Assembly: GCA_002720855.1 (NCBI GenBank)
Contig: PBIN01000013.1
Location: 1-64,000 of the forward strand
Reading direction: 5' to 3'
Source: Rhodospirillaceae bacterium
GTDB taxonomy: Bacteria; Pseudomonadota; Alphaproteobacteria; MPNO01; UBA2964
Length of the DNA stretch: 64,000 nucleotides
A program made the translations under genes and the position numbers. The notes below the pieces were generated by a model. It did no database searches. It worked only from the letters and a program-made list of their open reading frames with translations, and was not told the origin of the DNA. This document shows, piece after piece, positions 26,988 through 36,649 of this stretch. Each line of letters opens with the position of its first letter. The stretch's first letter is position 1.

Positions 26988-28436
26988 TTAACGTGTTCCC
27001 CGCACGACATCGATATCAAGCTCTTTAATTTTTTTGCGAAGGGTGTTTCGATTTATGCCCAACATTTTTGCTGTTTTAATCTGATTGCCTTTGGTCGCTG
27101 TAAGAGAAAGAGAAATCAGCGGTTTCTCCATTTCCTTTAAAACGCGTTCATAAAGTCCTGGAGAAGGCAAACTACCCCGATGTGAATCGAAATATCGAGA
27201 CAGATGTCGTTCTACTGCAGTACTCAGATTGTCGTCCTCGAAAGCCGGGTCTTGTCCGTTCGAATTTCCTTGGTCCAGTTCTGTTCTAATAATATTGCTC
27301 GTAATAATGTCGTCGGTATAAAGCGCTGCGACACGCCTAATTAAGTTTTCTAACTCCCTTACATTTCCGGGCCAGTCGTAATTGTGGAGCCCTTCCATCG
27401 CTTCTGTATCTAGTGATCTAACACCAAGCCCCTCGGATTCACTGATTTCCAAGAAGTGACGCACCAAATCAGCAATATCTTCTTTGCGTTCACGAAGCGG
27501 CGGCAAGCGTATCGGAACGACATTTAGCCGATAGAATAAGTCTTCACGAAATTGGCCCTTTTCTATGAGTCCATGAAGGTCTCTATGTGTTGCCGCAATT
27601 ATTCGAACGTCAGCTTTTACTGCTACGCGCCCACCCACCGTTGTAAACTCACCCTCTTGAAGGACGCGTAACAATCGTGTCTGAGCATCAAGTGGCATAT
27701 CACCAATTTCATCGAGAAATAACGTACCATTTTGCGCTTGTTTAAATCGCCCAACTCCAGCCGACGTCGCCCCGGTAAACGCGCCCTTTTCATGGCCAAA
27801 CAATTCGCTCTCGACCAATTCCCTTGGTATCGCCGCCATGTTCAATGCAACAAACGGTCCTTGTTTTCTTTTCCCGTATTCATGAAGAGCGCGGGCGACC
27901 AATTCCTTTCCCGTTCCAGACTCCCCCATGATCATTACGGTGAGGTCCGATGTCATCAAACGGGCAACAGTTCGATAAATCTCCTGCATAGCAGGTGACC
28001 GTCCAATCAGTCGTAGTTTCTCGTCGACTGCCTTGGACTCTGACGACGTCTCGGCGATAGTTTCTTTGGCCGCGGCATTCGCTCTCTCGACAATCGACGC
28101 AAGTTCGTCGAGATCAAACGGCTTGGGAAGGTACTCGAATGCGCCGCGCTCTGCCGCCTTGATAGCAGTAAGCAAGGTGTTCTGCGCACTCATAACAATG
28201 ACTTTTAGGTCCGGTCTGAGACTCCTGATCCGAGGGACAAGATCCAGGCCGTTTACATCCGGCATAACAACATCGGTTATGACAAGATCGCCCTCCCCCG
28301 CTTCGACCAATTCCCAAAGAACCTTGCCGCTATCTGTCGTTCGCACGTCATGACCTAAACGGGAAAGCGCTTGTTCCAAGACCACCCTTATGGAGCGATC
28401 GTCGTCCGCGACCAAAATTGTCGATTGTTCGGTCAT
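26988..28436 (-). CDS. ntrC: Nitrogen regulator NtrC, sigma-54 activator
   Basis: A 482-residue enhancer-binding protein. Receiver domain with Asp55 ([10 protein letters not shown]), AAA+ domain with Walker A GESGTGKE (171-178), intact GAFTGA loop (218-223) and Walker [13 protein letters not shown], and a C-terminal Fis-type HTH ([16 protein letters not shown]). Phosphorylated by NtrB, it should activate sigma-54 promoters under nitrogen limitation. It is the obvious candidate activator for the sigma-54 promoter at 602-618. Its ATG is 2 bp after the ntrB stop. Confidence 0.95.
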   Translation of the reverse strand: MTEQSTILVADDDRSIRVVLEQALSRLGHDVRTTDSGKVLWELVEAGEGDLVITDVVMPDVNGLDLVPRIRSLRPDLKVIVMSAQNTLLTAIKAAERGAFEYLPKPFDLDELASIVERANAAAKETIAETSSESKAVDEKLRLIGRSPAMQEIYRTVARLMTSDLTVMIMGESGTGKELVARALHEYGKRKQGPFVALNMAAIPRELVESELFGHEKGAFTGATSAGVGRFKQAQNGTLFLDEIGDMPLDAQTRLLRVLQEGEFTTVGGRVAVKADVRIIAATHRDLHGLIEKGQFREDLFYRLNVVPIRLPPLRERKEDIADLVRHFLEISESEGLGVRSLDTEAMEGLHNYDWPGNVRELENLIRRVAALYTDDIITSNIIRTELDQGNSNGQDPAFEDDNLSTAVERHLSRYFDSHRGSLPSPGLYERVLKEMEKPLISLSLTATKGNQIKTAKMLGINRNTLRKKIKELDIDVVRGTR

Positions 28437-28438
28437 TG

Positions 28439-29554
28439 TTAGTTAGGCCCGCCGCCAGAAGCGCCCAGCATCGGAAAATAAAGTTTGAATGAAGTGCCCT
28501 CATTATCGGTCTCAAACTCAACAACGCCGCCATGGTCATGTACCAATTTCGCGACTAGGGCGAGGCCAAGACCGGTACCGCCTGATTTCGTGGTCACAAA
28601 TGGATCAAATATGTTTTGCGTAATGTCGTCCGGAATTCCGTTACCGTTGTCAGTGACAGAAATCATTATTGGCAGATGCACCCTCTCAGGACTGCTTGGA
28701 ATTGTAAGGCGGACGCCACGCCGGAAACCTGTTGTTAACCGAATTTCCCCTTTTTGGTTGGGCATCGCCTCAACGGCGTTTTTTACAAGATTCAAGAAAA
28801 CTTGAATCAGCTGATCCTTGTTGGCCAAAATTGCCGGTAAGGACGGATCGTAATCAGTTAAAATTGCTACGTTTTCTGAAAATTCTGCAGAAGTTAGTTG
28901 ATGAACACGATCCAAAACTTCGTGAATATTGACCTCTTCTCGATCTGGTGGACCTTCATCACCAAATACGCCTATTCGATCGACCAGTTTACAAATCCGG
29001 TCGGCCTCATCTTTTATCAACTGTGCCAGAGACTGATCTTCGATGTTAACCGCGCTTTCAAGCAGCTGTGCAGCACCCCGAATTCCCGAAAGCGGATTTT
29101 TGACTTCGTGAGCTAACATCGAGGCCATTGCAGTTACCGATCTTGCAGCTCCACGGTGTACAAGTTGGCGTTCCATGCTGCGCGCAGCACCATGCGAATG
29201 GAATGATAAAACCACGGAGCCAGGCCTATCCAACATAGGCGATGCCTGTACGCTTATCCGTCGGGTACCACCTCGGGCACTCGACAAATCGATATCGTGT
29301 TCAAATACACTAATCGAATTCGCGCGAACCTGTTCCGCCAAAGAAAGGATGGGGCTGTGTTTTGAAAACACCTGATCGAGTGGGAATCCAGTCAACAAGG
29401 ATTTTCCCTGCTCCAGAAATTGTTCCGTCGCCGCATTTACATAACTTATTTGGTTTTCAGAGTTGACGACCAAAATTGGAAACGCCAGAGCGCCCAAAAT
29501 ATTAATCTCTTCAAGCTCGGCGTTTTTGTCGACTAACTGAAGTGTTGTCGCCAT
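28439..29554 (-). CDS. ntrB: Nitrogen sensor kinase NtrB
   Basis: A 371-residue soluble histidine kinase: N-terminal PAS domain (about 15-120), HisKA domain with [15 protein letters not shown] (phospho-His) and a HATPase domain with DNGNGIP and GTGLGLALV. No membrane segments. In this family PII protein controls whether NtrB phosphorylates or dephosphorylates NtrC. It lies 4 bp after dusB, the classical nifR3-ntrB-ntrC arrangement. Confidence 0.95.
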   Translation of the reverse strand: MATTLQLVDKNAELEEINILGALAFPILVVNSENQISYVNAATEQFLEQGKSLLTGFPLDQVFSKHSPILSLAEQVRANSISVFEHDIDLSSARGGTRRISVQASPMLDRPGSVVLSFHSHGAARSMERQLVHRGAARSVTAMASMLAHEVKNPLSGIRGAAQLLESAVNIEDQSLAQLIKDEADRICKLVDRIGVFGDEGPPDREEVNIHEVLDRVHQLTSAEFSENVAILTDYDPSLPAILANKDQLIQVFLNLVKNAVEAMPNQKGEIRLTTGFRRGVRLTIPSSPERVHLPIMISVTDNGNGIPDDITQNIFDPFVTTKSGGTGLGLALVAKLVHDHGGVVEFETDNEGTSFKLYFPMLGASGGGPN

Positions 29555-29558
29555 CCTG

Positions 29559-30548
29559 CTACGCGGCCTTTTCTCGCGATAGAACTAAATCGTAGTAATC
29601 ATCGATGGCGCGCAAAGCATCATCGGCTTCAGGAATTTTATTAATTGTTGCCCGAAATTCCGCCGATTTTGGTAATCCCTTTGTATACCAACTGACATGT
29701 TTCCTTGCCATACGCATACCGGTATAGCTTCCATAGTGGTGAAGCATTTCCAAATAATGGTCGCGAACGATCTCATATTGTTCGACTAGAGTTGGGTCAG
29801 GTACCCGTTTTCCTGTTTTTAAAAACTCAATTACCTGCGACAAAAACCATGGTTTTCCATAAGTACCTCGGCCGATCATTACACCGTCCGCTCCCGATTT
29901 CGCCAATATTGCTTGAACGTCCTCCATGCATGTAACGTCGCCGTTGGCGACCACAGGGAGCGAAACAGCCTCTTTAACCTTTGATATGAACGACCAGTCG
30001 GCGGAACCGTTGTAAAATTGACATCTTGTTCTACCGTGGACGGTGATCATTTTGATACCGATGTCTTCAGCTACACGTGCGAGAGTGGGCGCATTTCTGC
30101 TGTCGTCATCCCAGCCCGTTCTCATCTTGAGGGTAACCGGTAATTTTACAGCCTTTACAACTGCTTCAAGTATCTTTGCTGCTTTTGTTTCCTCACGCAT
30201 CAGGGCAGATCCAGCGTGGCCATTCACAACCTTCTTAACGGGGCACCCCATATTAATGTCAATGACCGCTGCTCCACGGTCTTCATTTAACTTTGCCGCT
30301 TCCGCCATAACATCGGGTTCACAGCCGGCAAGTTGCACCGACATCGGAAATTCTTCCGCGCAATTTGTCGCCATTTTCATGGTTTTCTTGTTTTGGCGTA
30401 TCATCGCCTGACTGGCGATCATCTCCGACACAACCAGACCAGCCCCCAAACTTTTTACGAGTCGACGGAATGGGAGGTCTGATACGCCAGACATCGGCGC
30501 CAAAATTACGGGTGCGTCCAGCTCTAAAGAATCGATTTTTATGGTCAC
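29559..30548 (-). CDS. dusB: tRNA-dihydrouridine synthase B (NifR3)
   Basis: A 329-residue FMN-dependent TIM-barrel enzyme: [13 protein letters not shown], the catalytic cysteine in [15 protein letters not shown] and [10 protein letters not shown]. It reduces uridine to dihydrouridine in the tRNA D loop. The start is GTG at 30548, preceded by AAGGTG. As in Rhodobacter and Azospirillum, it heads the ntrBC operon. Confidence 0.94.
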   Translation of the reverse strand: MTIKIDSLELDAPVILAPMSGVSDLPFRRLVKSLGAGLVVSEMIASQAMIRQNKKTMKMATNCAEEFPMSVQLAGCEPDVMAEAAKLNEDRGAAVIDINMGCPVKKVVNGHAGSALMREETKAAKILEAVVKAVKLPVTLKMRTGWDDDSRNAPTLARVAEDIGIKMITVHGRTRCQFYNGSADWSFISKVKEAVSLPVVANGDVTCMEDVQAILAKSGADGVMIGRGTYGKPWFLSQVIEFLKTGKRVPDPTLVEQYEIVRDHYLEMLHHYGSYTGMRMARKHVSWYTKGLPKSAEFRATINKIPEADDALRAIDDYYDLVLSREKAA

Positions 30549-30645
30549 TTGATAAGCACCTTGGCTATGTTGCCTAAATATTGGGCGAAAACTACTGCGA
30601 ACCGGCGAAATCCCGCAACCAAATTCGCAACGTTTAGATTACCAG

Positions 30646-31449
30646 CTAAACAACGAGAACGTCAGTTACAAACTTTACGCCCGGATAGGCAAGTGTGAGC
30701 ATCAAATAGGCCAATAGCGCCAACCTGGCAGCTTTTTGTCCTCGTAGCCCGCTTACTTTTCGAGCAATCAACAGGGCAAGAACAATGATGAACGTAATAA
30801 CCGACAAGAGAACTTTGTGGGAAATCTCAAATACACTACCAGTTTGAAGGAATTGAACTGCTATACCAGTTAACAAACCGACTCCCAAAACAACTGCACA
30901 ATACTGCAATAATCGTGCCTCCATTTCTTCAGAAGCCGACAATGTCGGAAATGCGGTATTCAGAAATGTCTGCTGCTTTGTTTTGAGGCTGCGTTCTTGA
31001 ATAAACGCGGCAAAACCTGCAATTGCGGCAAGCGTCAACACGGCATATGTGGTTACAGAAAAAGCGATATGTAAAATTACCCAAATTGACGGAGCGTCGG
31101 TCAAAAATGGTTTTTCTGGCTGGTTTTGCCAAATGGTGGCGAGAACTGCCAAAACAATGAGATAGGGCAACAACCCGGCGGCGAGTTTATTACCTTCGCG
31201 AAAACAAAGCGCAACCGGAAGATAGATTAATAATGTTGCTGTGATTGTAGCCCATAGCGTTGGTGCAAATCCTGTGCGCCATCCTTCAGAAAACGCGGAC
31301 GCAGTAAGAACACCAGTTCCTGAAATCGCAACAACCATGAATATCCAAAACAAGGTTTTGGTCCCATGTGGTGCGCGATATGCATAGACGACCGACGGTA
31401 ACAGACCGAGTAGCGCCGAAATTGATAAATAGGACATGGTATCCATCAT
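30646..31449 (-). CDS. Cytochrome c assembly-like membrane protein (CcsA/YpjD family)
   Basis: A 267-residue protein with about eight membrane segments. The central WVILHIAFSVTTYAVLTLAAIAG-type block and the later SHKVLLSVITF segment carry the conserved histidines of the CcmC/CcsA/HemX group (Cytochrom_C_asm). YpjD homologues are inner-membrane proteins whose role in heme handling or magnesium export is not settled. It is transcribed away from ispDF. Confidence 0.8.
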   Translation of the reverse strand: MMDTMSYLSISALLGLLPSVVYAYRAPHGTKTLFWIFMVVAISGTGVLTASAFSEGWRTGFAPTLWATITATLLIYLPVALCFREGNKLAAGLLPYLIVLAVLATIWQNQPEKPFLTDAPSIWVILHIAFSVTTYAVLTLAAIAGFAAFIQERSLKTKQQTFLNTAFPTLSASEEMEARLLQYCAVVLGVGLLTGIAVQFLQTGSVFEISHKVLLSVITFIIVLALLIARKVSGLRGQKAARLALLAYLMLTLAYPGVKFVTDVLVV

Positions 31450-31588
31450 TCGATTATATCAGGCTGATTTAATCCCGTGCAGATTTGTTCGCAAGATTCT
31501 CGGTACCTTGGCATAAAATGCCTCCAACGGTACCCTGTTTCGAAACAGTTTCCATTTTCTAGAAACAACACAATCGAACGAGGCGTTT

Positions 31589-32749
31589 ATGACAGGCTGT
31601 ATCGCCCTAATTTTATCCGGAGGCAGCGGCAGCCGATATGGCGAGGAAATTCCGAAACAATATATGAGTCTCGGAGACCGCCCCGTCATCAGACATGCTG
31701 TGGAGAGATTTTTGGTCAATGACATCATCGATGGCATTCGAATTGTTAGAAGGCCGCAAGATCAGGCGCTGTATGATGAAATTTTTTCCGATCTACCAAT
31801 TCTAGAGCCCGTTGACGGTGGCAATACGAGGCAGGAGTCCGTTCGTCTGGGGCTTGAAAGCCTAACCGATATAAACCCAAGTAAAATTTTGATTCACGAT
31901 GGAGCACGCCCCTTCCCTGATCCAGAGATGATTTCCCAAATCATCGAAACCCTGAAAGATCACAAAGCCGTAATTCCGGCATTGCCGGTTTTCGATACGA
32001 TTAAACAAACACGCGAAGATAAGAAAACTGTATCGAAAACATTGGACCGCCGCACATTATGGCGGGCTCAAACACCACAAGCTTTTGAATTTGACGCTAT
32101 CTTATCTGCACACAAATCGGCGATTGGACTGGATCTCACGGATGATTCAATGGTCGCTGAAAATGCGGGGATTTCTGTCAAAATTATACAAGGGAATGAA
32201 ACAAATTTGAAAATAACAACGCAGGAAGACATGCAGCAGGCAAGAATGATGTTGGGAATAAAGCGATCTACTACACGAATTGGCACCGGTTTTGACGTCC
32301 ATCGGTTCGGGCAAGGTGATCATGTCATGCTTTGCGGTATAAATGTTCCCCATGATCAGGGATTGGACGGCCATTCAGATGCCGATGTTCCTATGCACGC
32401 TCTCACAGACGCGCTTTTGGGCGCAATTGCCGATGGGGATATTGGCAGCCATTTCCCACCGACAGACGAAAAATGGAAAAATGCGGAATCTACGCAATTC
32501 CTTCGTCATGCGGCGGACCTTGTAGCAAACTTAGATGGCGAAATTGTCAACGTAGATGTGACGATTATCTGTGAGCTGCCTAAAGTTGGGCCCCATCGGG
32601 ATACTATGCGCCAAAAAATTTCAGAAATTTTGGAAATTCCATTGTCGTCGGTGAGCATAAAGGCAACAACGACGGAGCGGCTTGGCTTTACAGGTAGATC
32701 AGAAGGCATTGCTGCCCAGGCGAGCGCTTCAATTTCCCTGCCGTCCTGA
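31589..32749 (+). CDS. ispDF: Bifunctional IspD/IspF isoprenoid enzyme
   Basis: A 386-residue fusion. Residues 1-225 are IspD (cytidylyltransferase: LSGGSGSRYGEEIPKQY, IHDGARPF, RTLWRAQTPQAF). Residues 230-386 are IspF (cyclodiphosphate synthase: GTGFDVHRFG, LDGHSDADVPMHALTDALLG, IGSHFPP, TTTERLGFTGR). Together they carry out steps 3 and 5 of the methylerythritol phosphate pathway. The fusion is typical of alphaproteobacteria. Confidence 0.95.
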   Translation: MTGCIALILSGGSGSRYGEEIPKQYMSLGDRPVIRHAVERFLVNDIIDGIRIVRRPQDQALYDEIFSDLPILEPVDGGNTRQESVRLGLESLTDINPSKILIHDGARPFPDPEMISQIIETLKDHKAVIPALPVFDTIKQTREDKKTVSKTLDRRTLWRAQTPQAFEFDAILSAHKSAIGLDLTDDSMVAENAGISVKIIQGNETNLKITTQEDMQQARMMLGIKRSTTRIGTGFDVHRFGQGDHVMLCGINVPHDQGLDGHSDADVPMHALTDALLGAIADGDIGSHFPPTDEKWKNAESTQFLRHAADLVANLDGEIVNVDVTIICELPKVGPHRDTMRQKISEILEIPLSSVSIKATTTERLGFTGRSEGIAAQASASISLPS

Positions 32750-32762
32750 ACCGAACCATTTC

Positions 32763-33251
32763 ATGCCAGTACGCTCGTTACCACGCGGAATGTCATTCGC
32801 CCATCCAGTTTGCTTGGTTTCAACATTCTTTGGCATTGGGCTTTTACCAATTGCGCCAGGAACATGGGGATCACTCGTCGCCCTACCCGTTGCCTGGGTT
32901 GTCCTAACTCATTGGAATATATATTTTTTACTTTTAATCGCTGCTTCTTTGTTCGTTTTGGGGTGTCTTGCAAGCGAGGTATATGTCCGACGGACTAATG
33001 ATACAGACCCTGGTGCAATTGTTATCGATGAAGTTGTTGGCCAACTATTGGTTCTGGCCATCGCGCCTCTAAATTGGCGCTACTTTTTGACCGCATTCAT
33101 TTTGTTTCGTCTCGCCGACATTATTAAGCCCTGGCCAGTCTCGTGGGCGGATCGATCAGTCAAAGGTGGACTTGGCATCATGCTTGATGACCTATTCGCC
33201 GCGCTCTACGCTGCGGCAAGCCTTTATGGTCTCATGGTTCTGTTTGGTTGA
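32763..33251 (+). CDS. pgpA: Phosphatidylglycerophosphatase A
   Basis: About 162 residues with GIGLLPIAPGTWGSL, DPGAIVIDEVVGQL and LADIIKPWP motifs of PgpA, plus four membrane segments. It dephosphorylates phosphatidylglycerophosphate to make phosphatidylglycerol. I start at ATG 32763, just after ispDF; an in-frame start at 32682 would overlap ispDF and add unrelated sequence, and ATG 32790 is another option. Confidence 0.9.
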   Translation: MPVRSLPRGMSFAHPVCLVSTFFGIGLLPIAPGTWGSLVALPVAWVVLTHWNIYFLLLIAASLFVLGCLASEVYVRRTNDTDPGAIVIDEVVGQLLVLAIAPLNWRYFLTAFILFRLADIIKPWPVSWADRSVKGGLGIMLDDLFAALYAAASLYGLMVLFG

Positions 33252-33257
33252 TAAACG

Positions 33258-33749
33258 ATGCTTGATGCACAAACTTTGTCTCGTGCCGCCGAAATTATTA
33301 GTCTGTGTAAAACTGCCAATCTAAAACTCGCAACCGTGGAATCCTGTACGGGCGGCCTGATTTCTGGTGCGCTGACGTCCATCTCGGGCTCTTCCGATGT
33401 CGTTGATAGAGGTTTCACAACTTACAGCAACGAAGCCAAGAATGAATTGGTCGGCGTTCCAATGGAACTGATAGAGGCCCATGGTGCAGTTAGTCCGGAA
33501 GTTGCACGTGCGATGGCAGAAGGTGGTCTTTCACGCTCTAATGCGGATGTAACCGTGTCGGTGACGGGGATAGCGGGCCCTGGAGGTGGCACGGAAACGA
33601 AACCTGTCGGGCTCGTGCACTTCGCGTGCGCCCGCATAGGAAAAACGACTACTAGCTATCACGAGGTTTTTGAAGGAGATCGAAACGCCGTTCGGGAATC
33701 TACTGTCTTACAGGCGTTTAATTTGATAGAGGCGGCCACAACCTCTTAG
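33258..33749 (+). CDS. cinA: CinA C-terminal nicotinamide-nucleotide amidohydrolase
   Basis: A 163-residue protein comprising only the C-terminal CinA/PncC domain: ATVESCTGGLISG, YSNEAKNELVGV, SVTGIAGPGGG and KPVGLVHFA. It deamidates nicotinamide mononucleotide in NAD salvage. The competence-associated N-terminal domain of full CinA is absent, as in many Gram-negative genomes. Its stop codon overlaps that of the convergent ratA by 4 bp. Confidence 0.92.
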   Translation: MLDAQTLSRAAEIISLCKTANLKLATVESCTGGLISGALTSISGSSDVVDRGFTTYSNEAKNELVGVPMELIEAHGAVSPEVARAMAEGGLSRSNADVTVSVTGIAGPGGGTETKPVGLVHFACARIGKTTTSYHEVFEGDRNAVRESTVLQAFNLIEAATTS

Positions 33750-34183
33750 GATTTATCGCCATAAATAACACTGGCACGTTCTTCAAAAGCGCCAACCATT
33801 CTATTGATCGCTTCCCCAAAAAACGGTCCGATAATTCCCTTCAGCATTCGAGATCTAAATTCAAAATCGATAAAGAACTCGAGCTCACATCCGTTTTCTT
33901 GTTCATTAAATTTCCAATAGTTTATCAAATGCTTAAAGGGACCCTTTTGATATTCCACATTAATAAAAGAATGGCGCTCCAAAACGACCTTGGAGGTATA
34001 CACTTCACGAACCAGTTTAAATCCAACCATAAGATCGGCATGAAAGGTGTTTTCTTCCCGTTGTGATATCCGTGCGCCAACGCACCATGGCAGAAATTCT
34101 GGATATCGTTCCACGTCAGAAACGAGATTGAATAGCTGTTCAGCCGAATAAGGAAGCAATCGGCGCTCAGAATGTTCAGGCAT
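33746..34183 (-). CDS. ratA: RatA/COQ10-family START-domain protein
   Basis: A 145-residue cyclase/START-domain protein: LPYSAEQLFNLVSDVERYPEFLPWC at the N-terminus and a C-terminal helix with FFGEAINRMVGAFEERA. In bacteria the family is annotated RatA (ribosome association toxin). The eukaryotic homologue COQ10 binds ubiquinone, and a coenzyme Q chaperone role is at least as likely here. There is no antitoxin partner. It follows lipA by 14 bp. Confidence 0.88.
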   Translation of the reverse strand: MPEHSERRLLPYSAEQLFNLVSDVERYPEFLPWCVGARISQREENTFHADLMVGFKLVREVYTSKVVLERHSFINVEYQKGPFKHLINYWKFNEQENGCELEFFIDFEFRSRMLKGIIGPFFGEAINRMVGAFEERASVIYGDKS

Positions 34184-34197
34184 TCGCGTTCACGGGT

Positions 34198-35142
34198 CTA
34201 TCGAACCCGTTTTTGCCTTTCTTCAACTAACTTCTTGAAATCCTCGTCGGCATGATAGGAAGAACGAGTCAAAGGCGTTGCAGATACCACCAGGAATCCT
34301 TTTGTCGCCGCATACTTTTTCAAATGATCGAATTCGGACGGGGTAACAAACCTATCGATGGGATGATGCTTTAGTGTTGGTTGGAGATATTGGCCAATTG
34401 TCAGAAAGTCGATATCCGCAGATCGCATATCATCCATTACCTGAACGACTTCCTCCAGAGATTCACCAAGACCCACCATTACTCCCGATTTTGTAAAAAT
34501 GGAGTCATCAATTTCTTTGACGCGGCTCAATAGCTGTAGAGAGTGAAAATATCGGGCGCCAGGTCTTACAGATGGATACAATCGCGGCACCGTTTCCAGA
34601 TTGTGGTTGAACACATCTGGACGGGCTTCAACAACGACCTCCAAGGCTCCTTCCTTACGCAAAAAATCAGGTGTCAAAATTTCGATTGTTGTTTGTGGCG
34701 CTTGATCCCGAATTTTCTCAATAACTTTTGCGAAATGGGCTGCACCACCATCGTCGAGGTCATCCCGGTCAACAGATGTAATAACGATATGCCGCAATCC
34801 TAATGTAGCAACCGCCTCCGCCACATTGTCGGGTTCATCTGGATCTACCTTATTGGGGCGTCCCGTCGCGACATTGCAAAACGCACAGGCTCTTGTGCAT
34901 ACGCTACCCAAAATCATCATTGTCGCATGACGTTGCGACCAGCATTCTCCAATATTTGGGCATGCTGCCTCCTCGCAAACCGTGTTTAACGAGAGACTGC
35001 GCATCAAAAGCTGGGTTCTGAAGAATTCTTCAGAATTTGGTGCTTTTACCCTAATCCAATCTGGTTTCTTTGGAGAAGGACTATCGGGATTATTGACCTT
35101 CTCAGGATGGCGGGGTCGAAGAGGTTTTAGTGAAGTAGCCAT
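34198..35142 (-). CDS. lipA: Lipoyl synthase
   Basis: A 314-residue radical SAM enzyme. The auxiliary cluster ligands are in [12 protein letters not shown], the SAM cluster in [10 protein letters not shown], and the C-terminal RSSYHADE serine completes the auxiliary site. It inserts two sulfurs into octanoyl groups to make lipoyl cofactor. It sits 23 bp downstream of lpd, next to its main targets: the lipoyl domains of PdhB and PdhC. Confidence 0.95.
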   Translation of the reverse strand: MATSLKPLRPRHPEKVNNPDSPSPKKPDWIRVKAPNSEEFFRTQLLMRSLSLNTVCEEAACPNIGECWSQRHATMMILGSVCTRACAFCNVATGRPNKVDPDEPDNVAEAVATLGLRHIVITSVDRDDLDDGGAAHFAKVIEKIRDQAPQTTIEILTPDFLRKEGALEVVVEARPDVFNHNLETVPRLYPSVRPGARYFHSLQLLSRVKEIDDSIFTKSGVMVGLGESLEEVVQVMDDMRSADIDFLTIGQYLQPTLKHHPIDRFVTPSEFDHLKKYAATKGFLVVSATPLTRSSYHADEDFKKLVEERQKRVR

Positions 35143-35165
35143 ATTTTGATCTTTAAATACCCTAT

Positions 35166-36563
35166 TCAGAAATGGATCACGCGACCGAAAGAGTCTAGTA
35201 CGGCTTCGTGCATGGCTTCGGACAATGTTGGGTGAGGAAATACTGTATGCATTAACTCCGCTTCGGTCGCTTCAGCAGTTCGCGCGACTGTATAGCCCTG
35301 AATCATCTCGGTGACTTCTGGACCAATCATATGCGCGCCCAACAACTCACCCGTTTTTTCATTAAAAACTGTTTTAACAAGTCCTTCGGGGTCGCCAAGA
35401 GCAATGGCCTTCCCGTTTGCCAAAAACGGAAACCGGCCGACTTTAACATCATAGCCCTTCTCGATGGCCGCTGATTCGGTCAGTCCAACACTGGCTATTT
35501 GAGGTCGACAATACGTGCAACCGGGAATGTTTGATGTATCCAACGGATGCGTGTCCAATCCAGCAATATGCTCGACGCAAACCACACCCTCATGGCTTGC
35601 TTTATGAGCCAACCACGGCGGACCAACCAAATCACCGATGGCAAAAATGCCTTTCTCATCAGTTTCCAGCCACTCGTTTACAGTGACATGGCTATTGTCT
35701 ACGACGACAGATGTACCCTCGAGACCAATATTCTTAACATTTCCAACAATCCCTACTGCTAGAATTGCCCGGTCATAGGTTTCTTTTTCCGCTTTGCCTG
35801 AAATTTCCAATTCCGCGGTGACGCCCTTGGCACCAGATTTAAGACGATGAACCTTTGCACCAGTGTGAATAGTCATCCCCTGCGCTTCAAACGACTTCTG
35901 AGCGAGATTTGAGATTTCGGCATCTTCAACTGGCAAAATACGATCCATTACCTCAACAATGGTTACTGCAGAGCCCAAATCTTTGTAAAAACTTGCGAAT
36001 TCCATACCGATGGCGCCAGAGCCAACCACCAACAAGGATTTTGGCAGAGTTTCTGGAACCATTGCTTCTCGATATGTCCAGATCCGTTTTCCGTCGGGTT
36101 CAAGTCCTGGCAGCGTCCGTGCTCGGGCACCGGTTGCCAGAATAATATTGTTTGCACTGATGTCGGTCTGCTTACCGTCCTGATCGATGATCGATACTGA
36201 CCCCGACCCAGTCACCGATCCAGTTCCGTCAAAAACAGTAACTTTGTTCTTCTTTAATAAATGCGCCACGCCTTGATTGAGCTGCTTCGCGACATTCCTA
36301 GAACGCTTTACGATTTTTTTGATATCAAAAGAGATATCCTTTGCGCTCATTCCGAATTCATCGAGATTGTGCAAAATATGGTGCACCTCTGATGTCCGTA
36401 AGAGTGCTTTTGTTGGGATACATCCCCAGTTTAGACAAATGCCACCCAAGTGTTCGCGTTCGGCCAGCGCTACTTTCATACCGAGTTGGCTCGCCCGGAT
36501 GGCAGCGACATAGCCACCTGGTCCCCCGCCAATAACAAAAATATCGAAACTTGTGTCGGCCAT
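35166..36563 (-). CDS. lpd: Dihydrolipoyl dehydrogenase (E3)
   Basis: A 465-residue flavoprotein: FAD motif [17 protein letters not shown], redox disulfide [16 protein letters not shown] motif [10 protein letters not shown] and the catalytic His-Glu in the C-terminal [10 protein letters not shown]. No extra lipoyl domain is attached. It reoxidises the dihydrolipoyl arm of E2. It lies downstream of pdhA-pdhB-pdhC and is therefore presumably dedicated to the pyruvate complex. Confidence 0.95.
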   Translation of the reverse strand: MADTSFDIFVIGGGPGGYVAAIRASQLGMKVALAEREHLGGICLNWGCIPTKALLRTSEVHHILHNLDEFGMSAKDISFDIKKIVKRSRNVAKQLNQGVAHLLKKNKVTVFDGTGSVTGSGSVSIIDQDGKQTDISANNIILATGARARTLPGLEPDGKRIWTYREAMVPETLPKSLLVVGSGAIGMEFASFYKDLGSAVTIVEVMDRILPVEDAEISNLAQKSFEAQGMTIHTGAKVHRLKSGAKGVTAELEISGKAEKETYDRAILAVGIVGNVKNIGLEGTSVVVDNSHVTVNEWLETDEKGIFAIGDLVGPPWLAHKASHEGVVCVEHIAGLDTHPLDTSNIPGCTYCRPQIASVGLTESAAIEKGYDVKVGRFPFLANGKAIALGDPEGLVKTVFNEKTGELLGAHMIGPEVTEMIQGYTVARTAEATEAELMHTVFPHPTLSEAMHEAVLDSFGRVIHF

Positions 36564-36649
36564 ACGCCTTACTGCTCTGTCAAAATCCGTTAGGTTGCCT
36601 GGTCCAACTAGACATCCTGAAATGGGTTAATGAGTGTCGCGCCATATAG

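Noticed and set aside
33746-34183. RatA as a toxin of a toxin-antitoxin system
   Set aside because: There is no adjacent partner gene (RatB-like), and COQ10/START proteins commonly sit after lipA in alphaproteobacteria as housekeeping genes.
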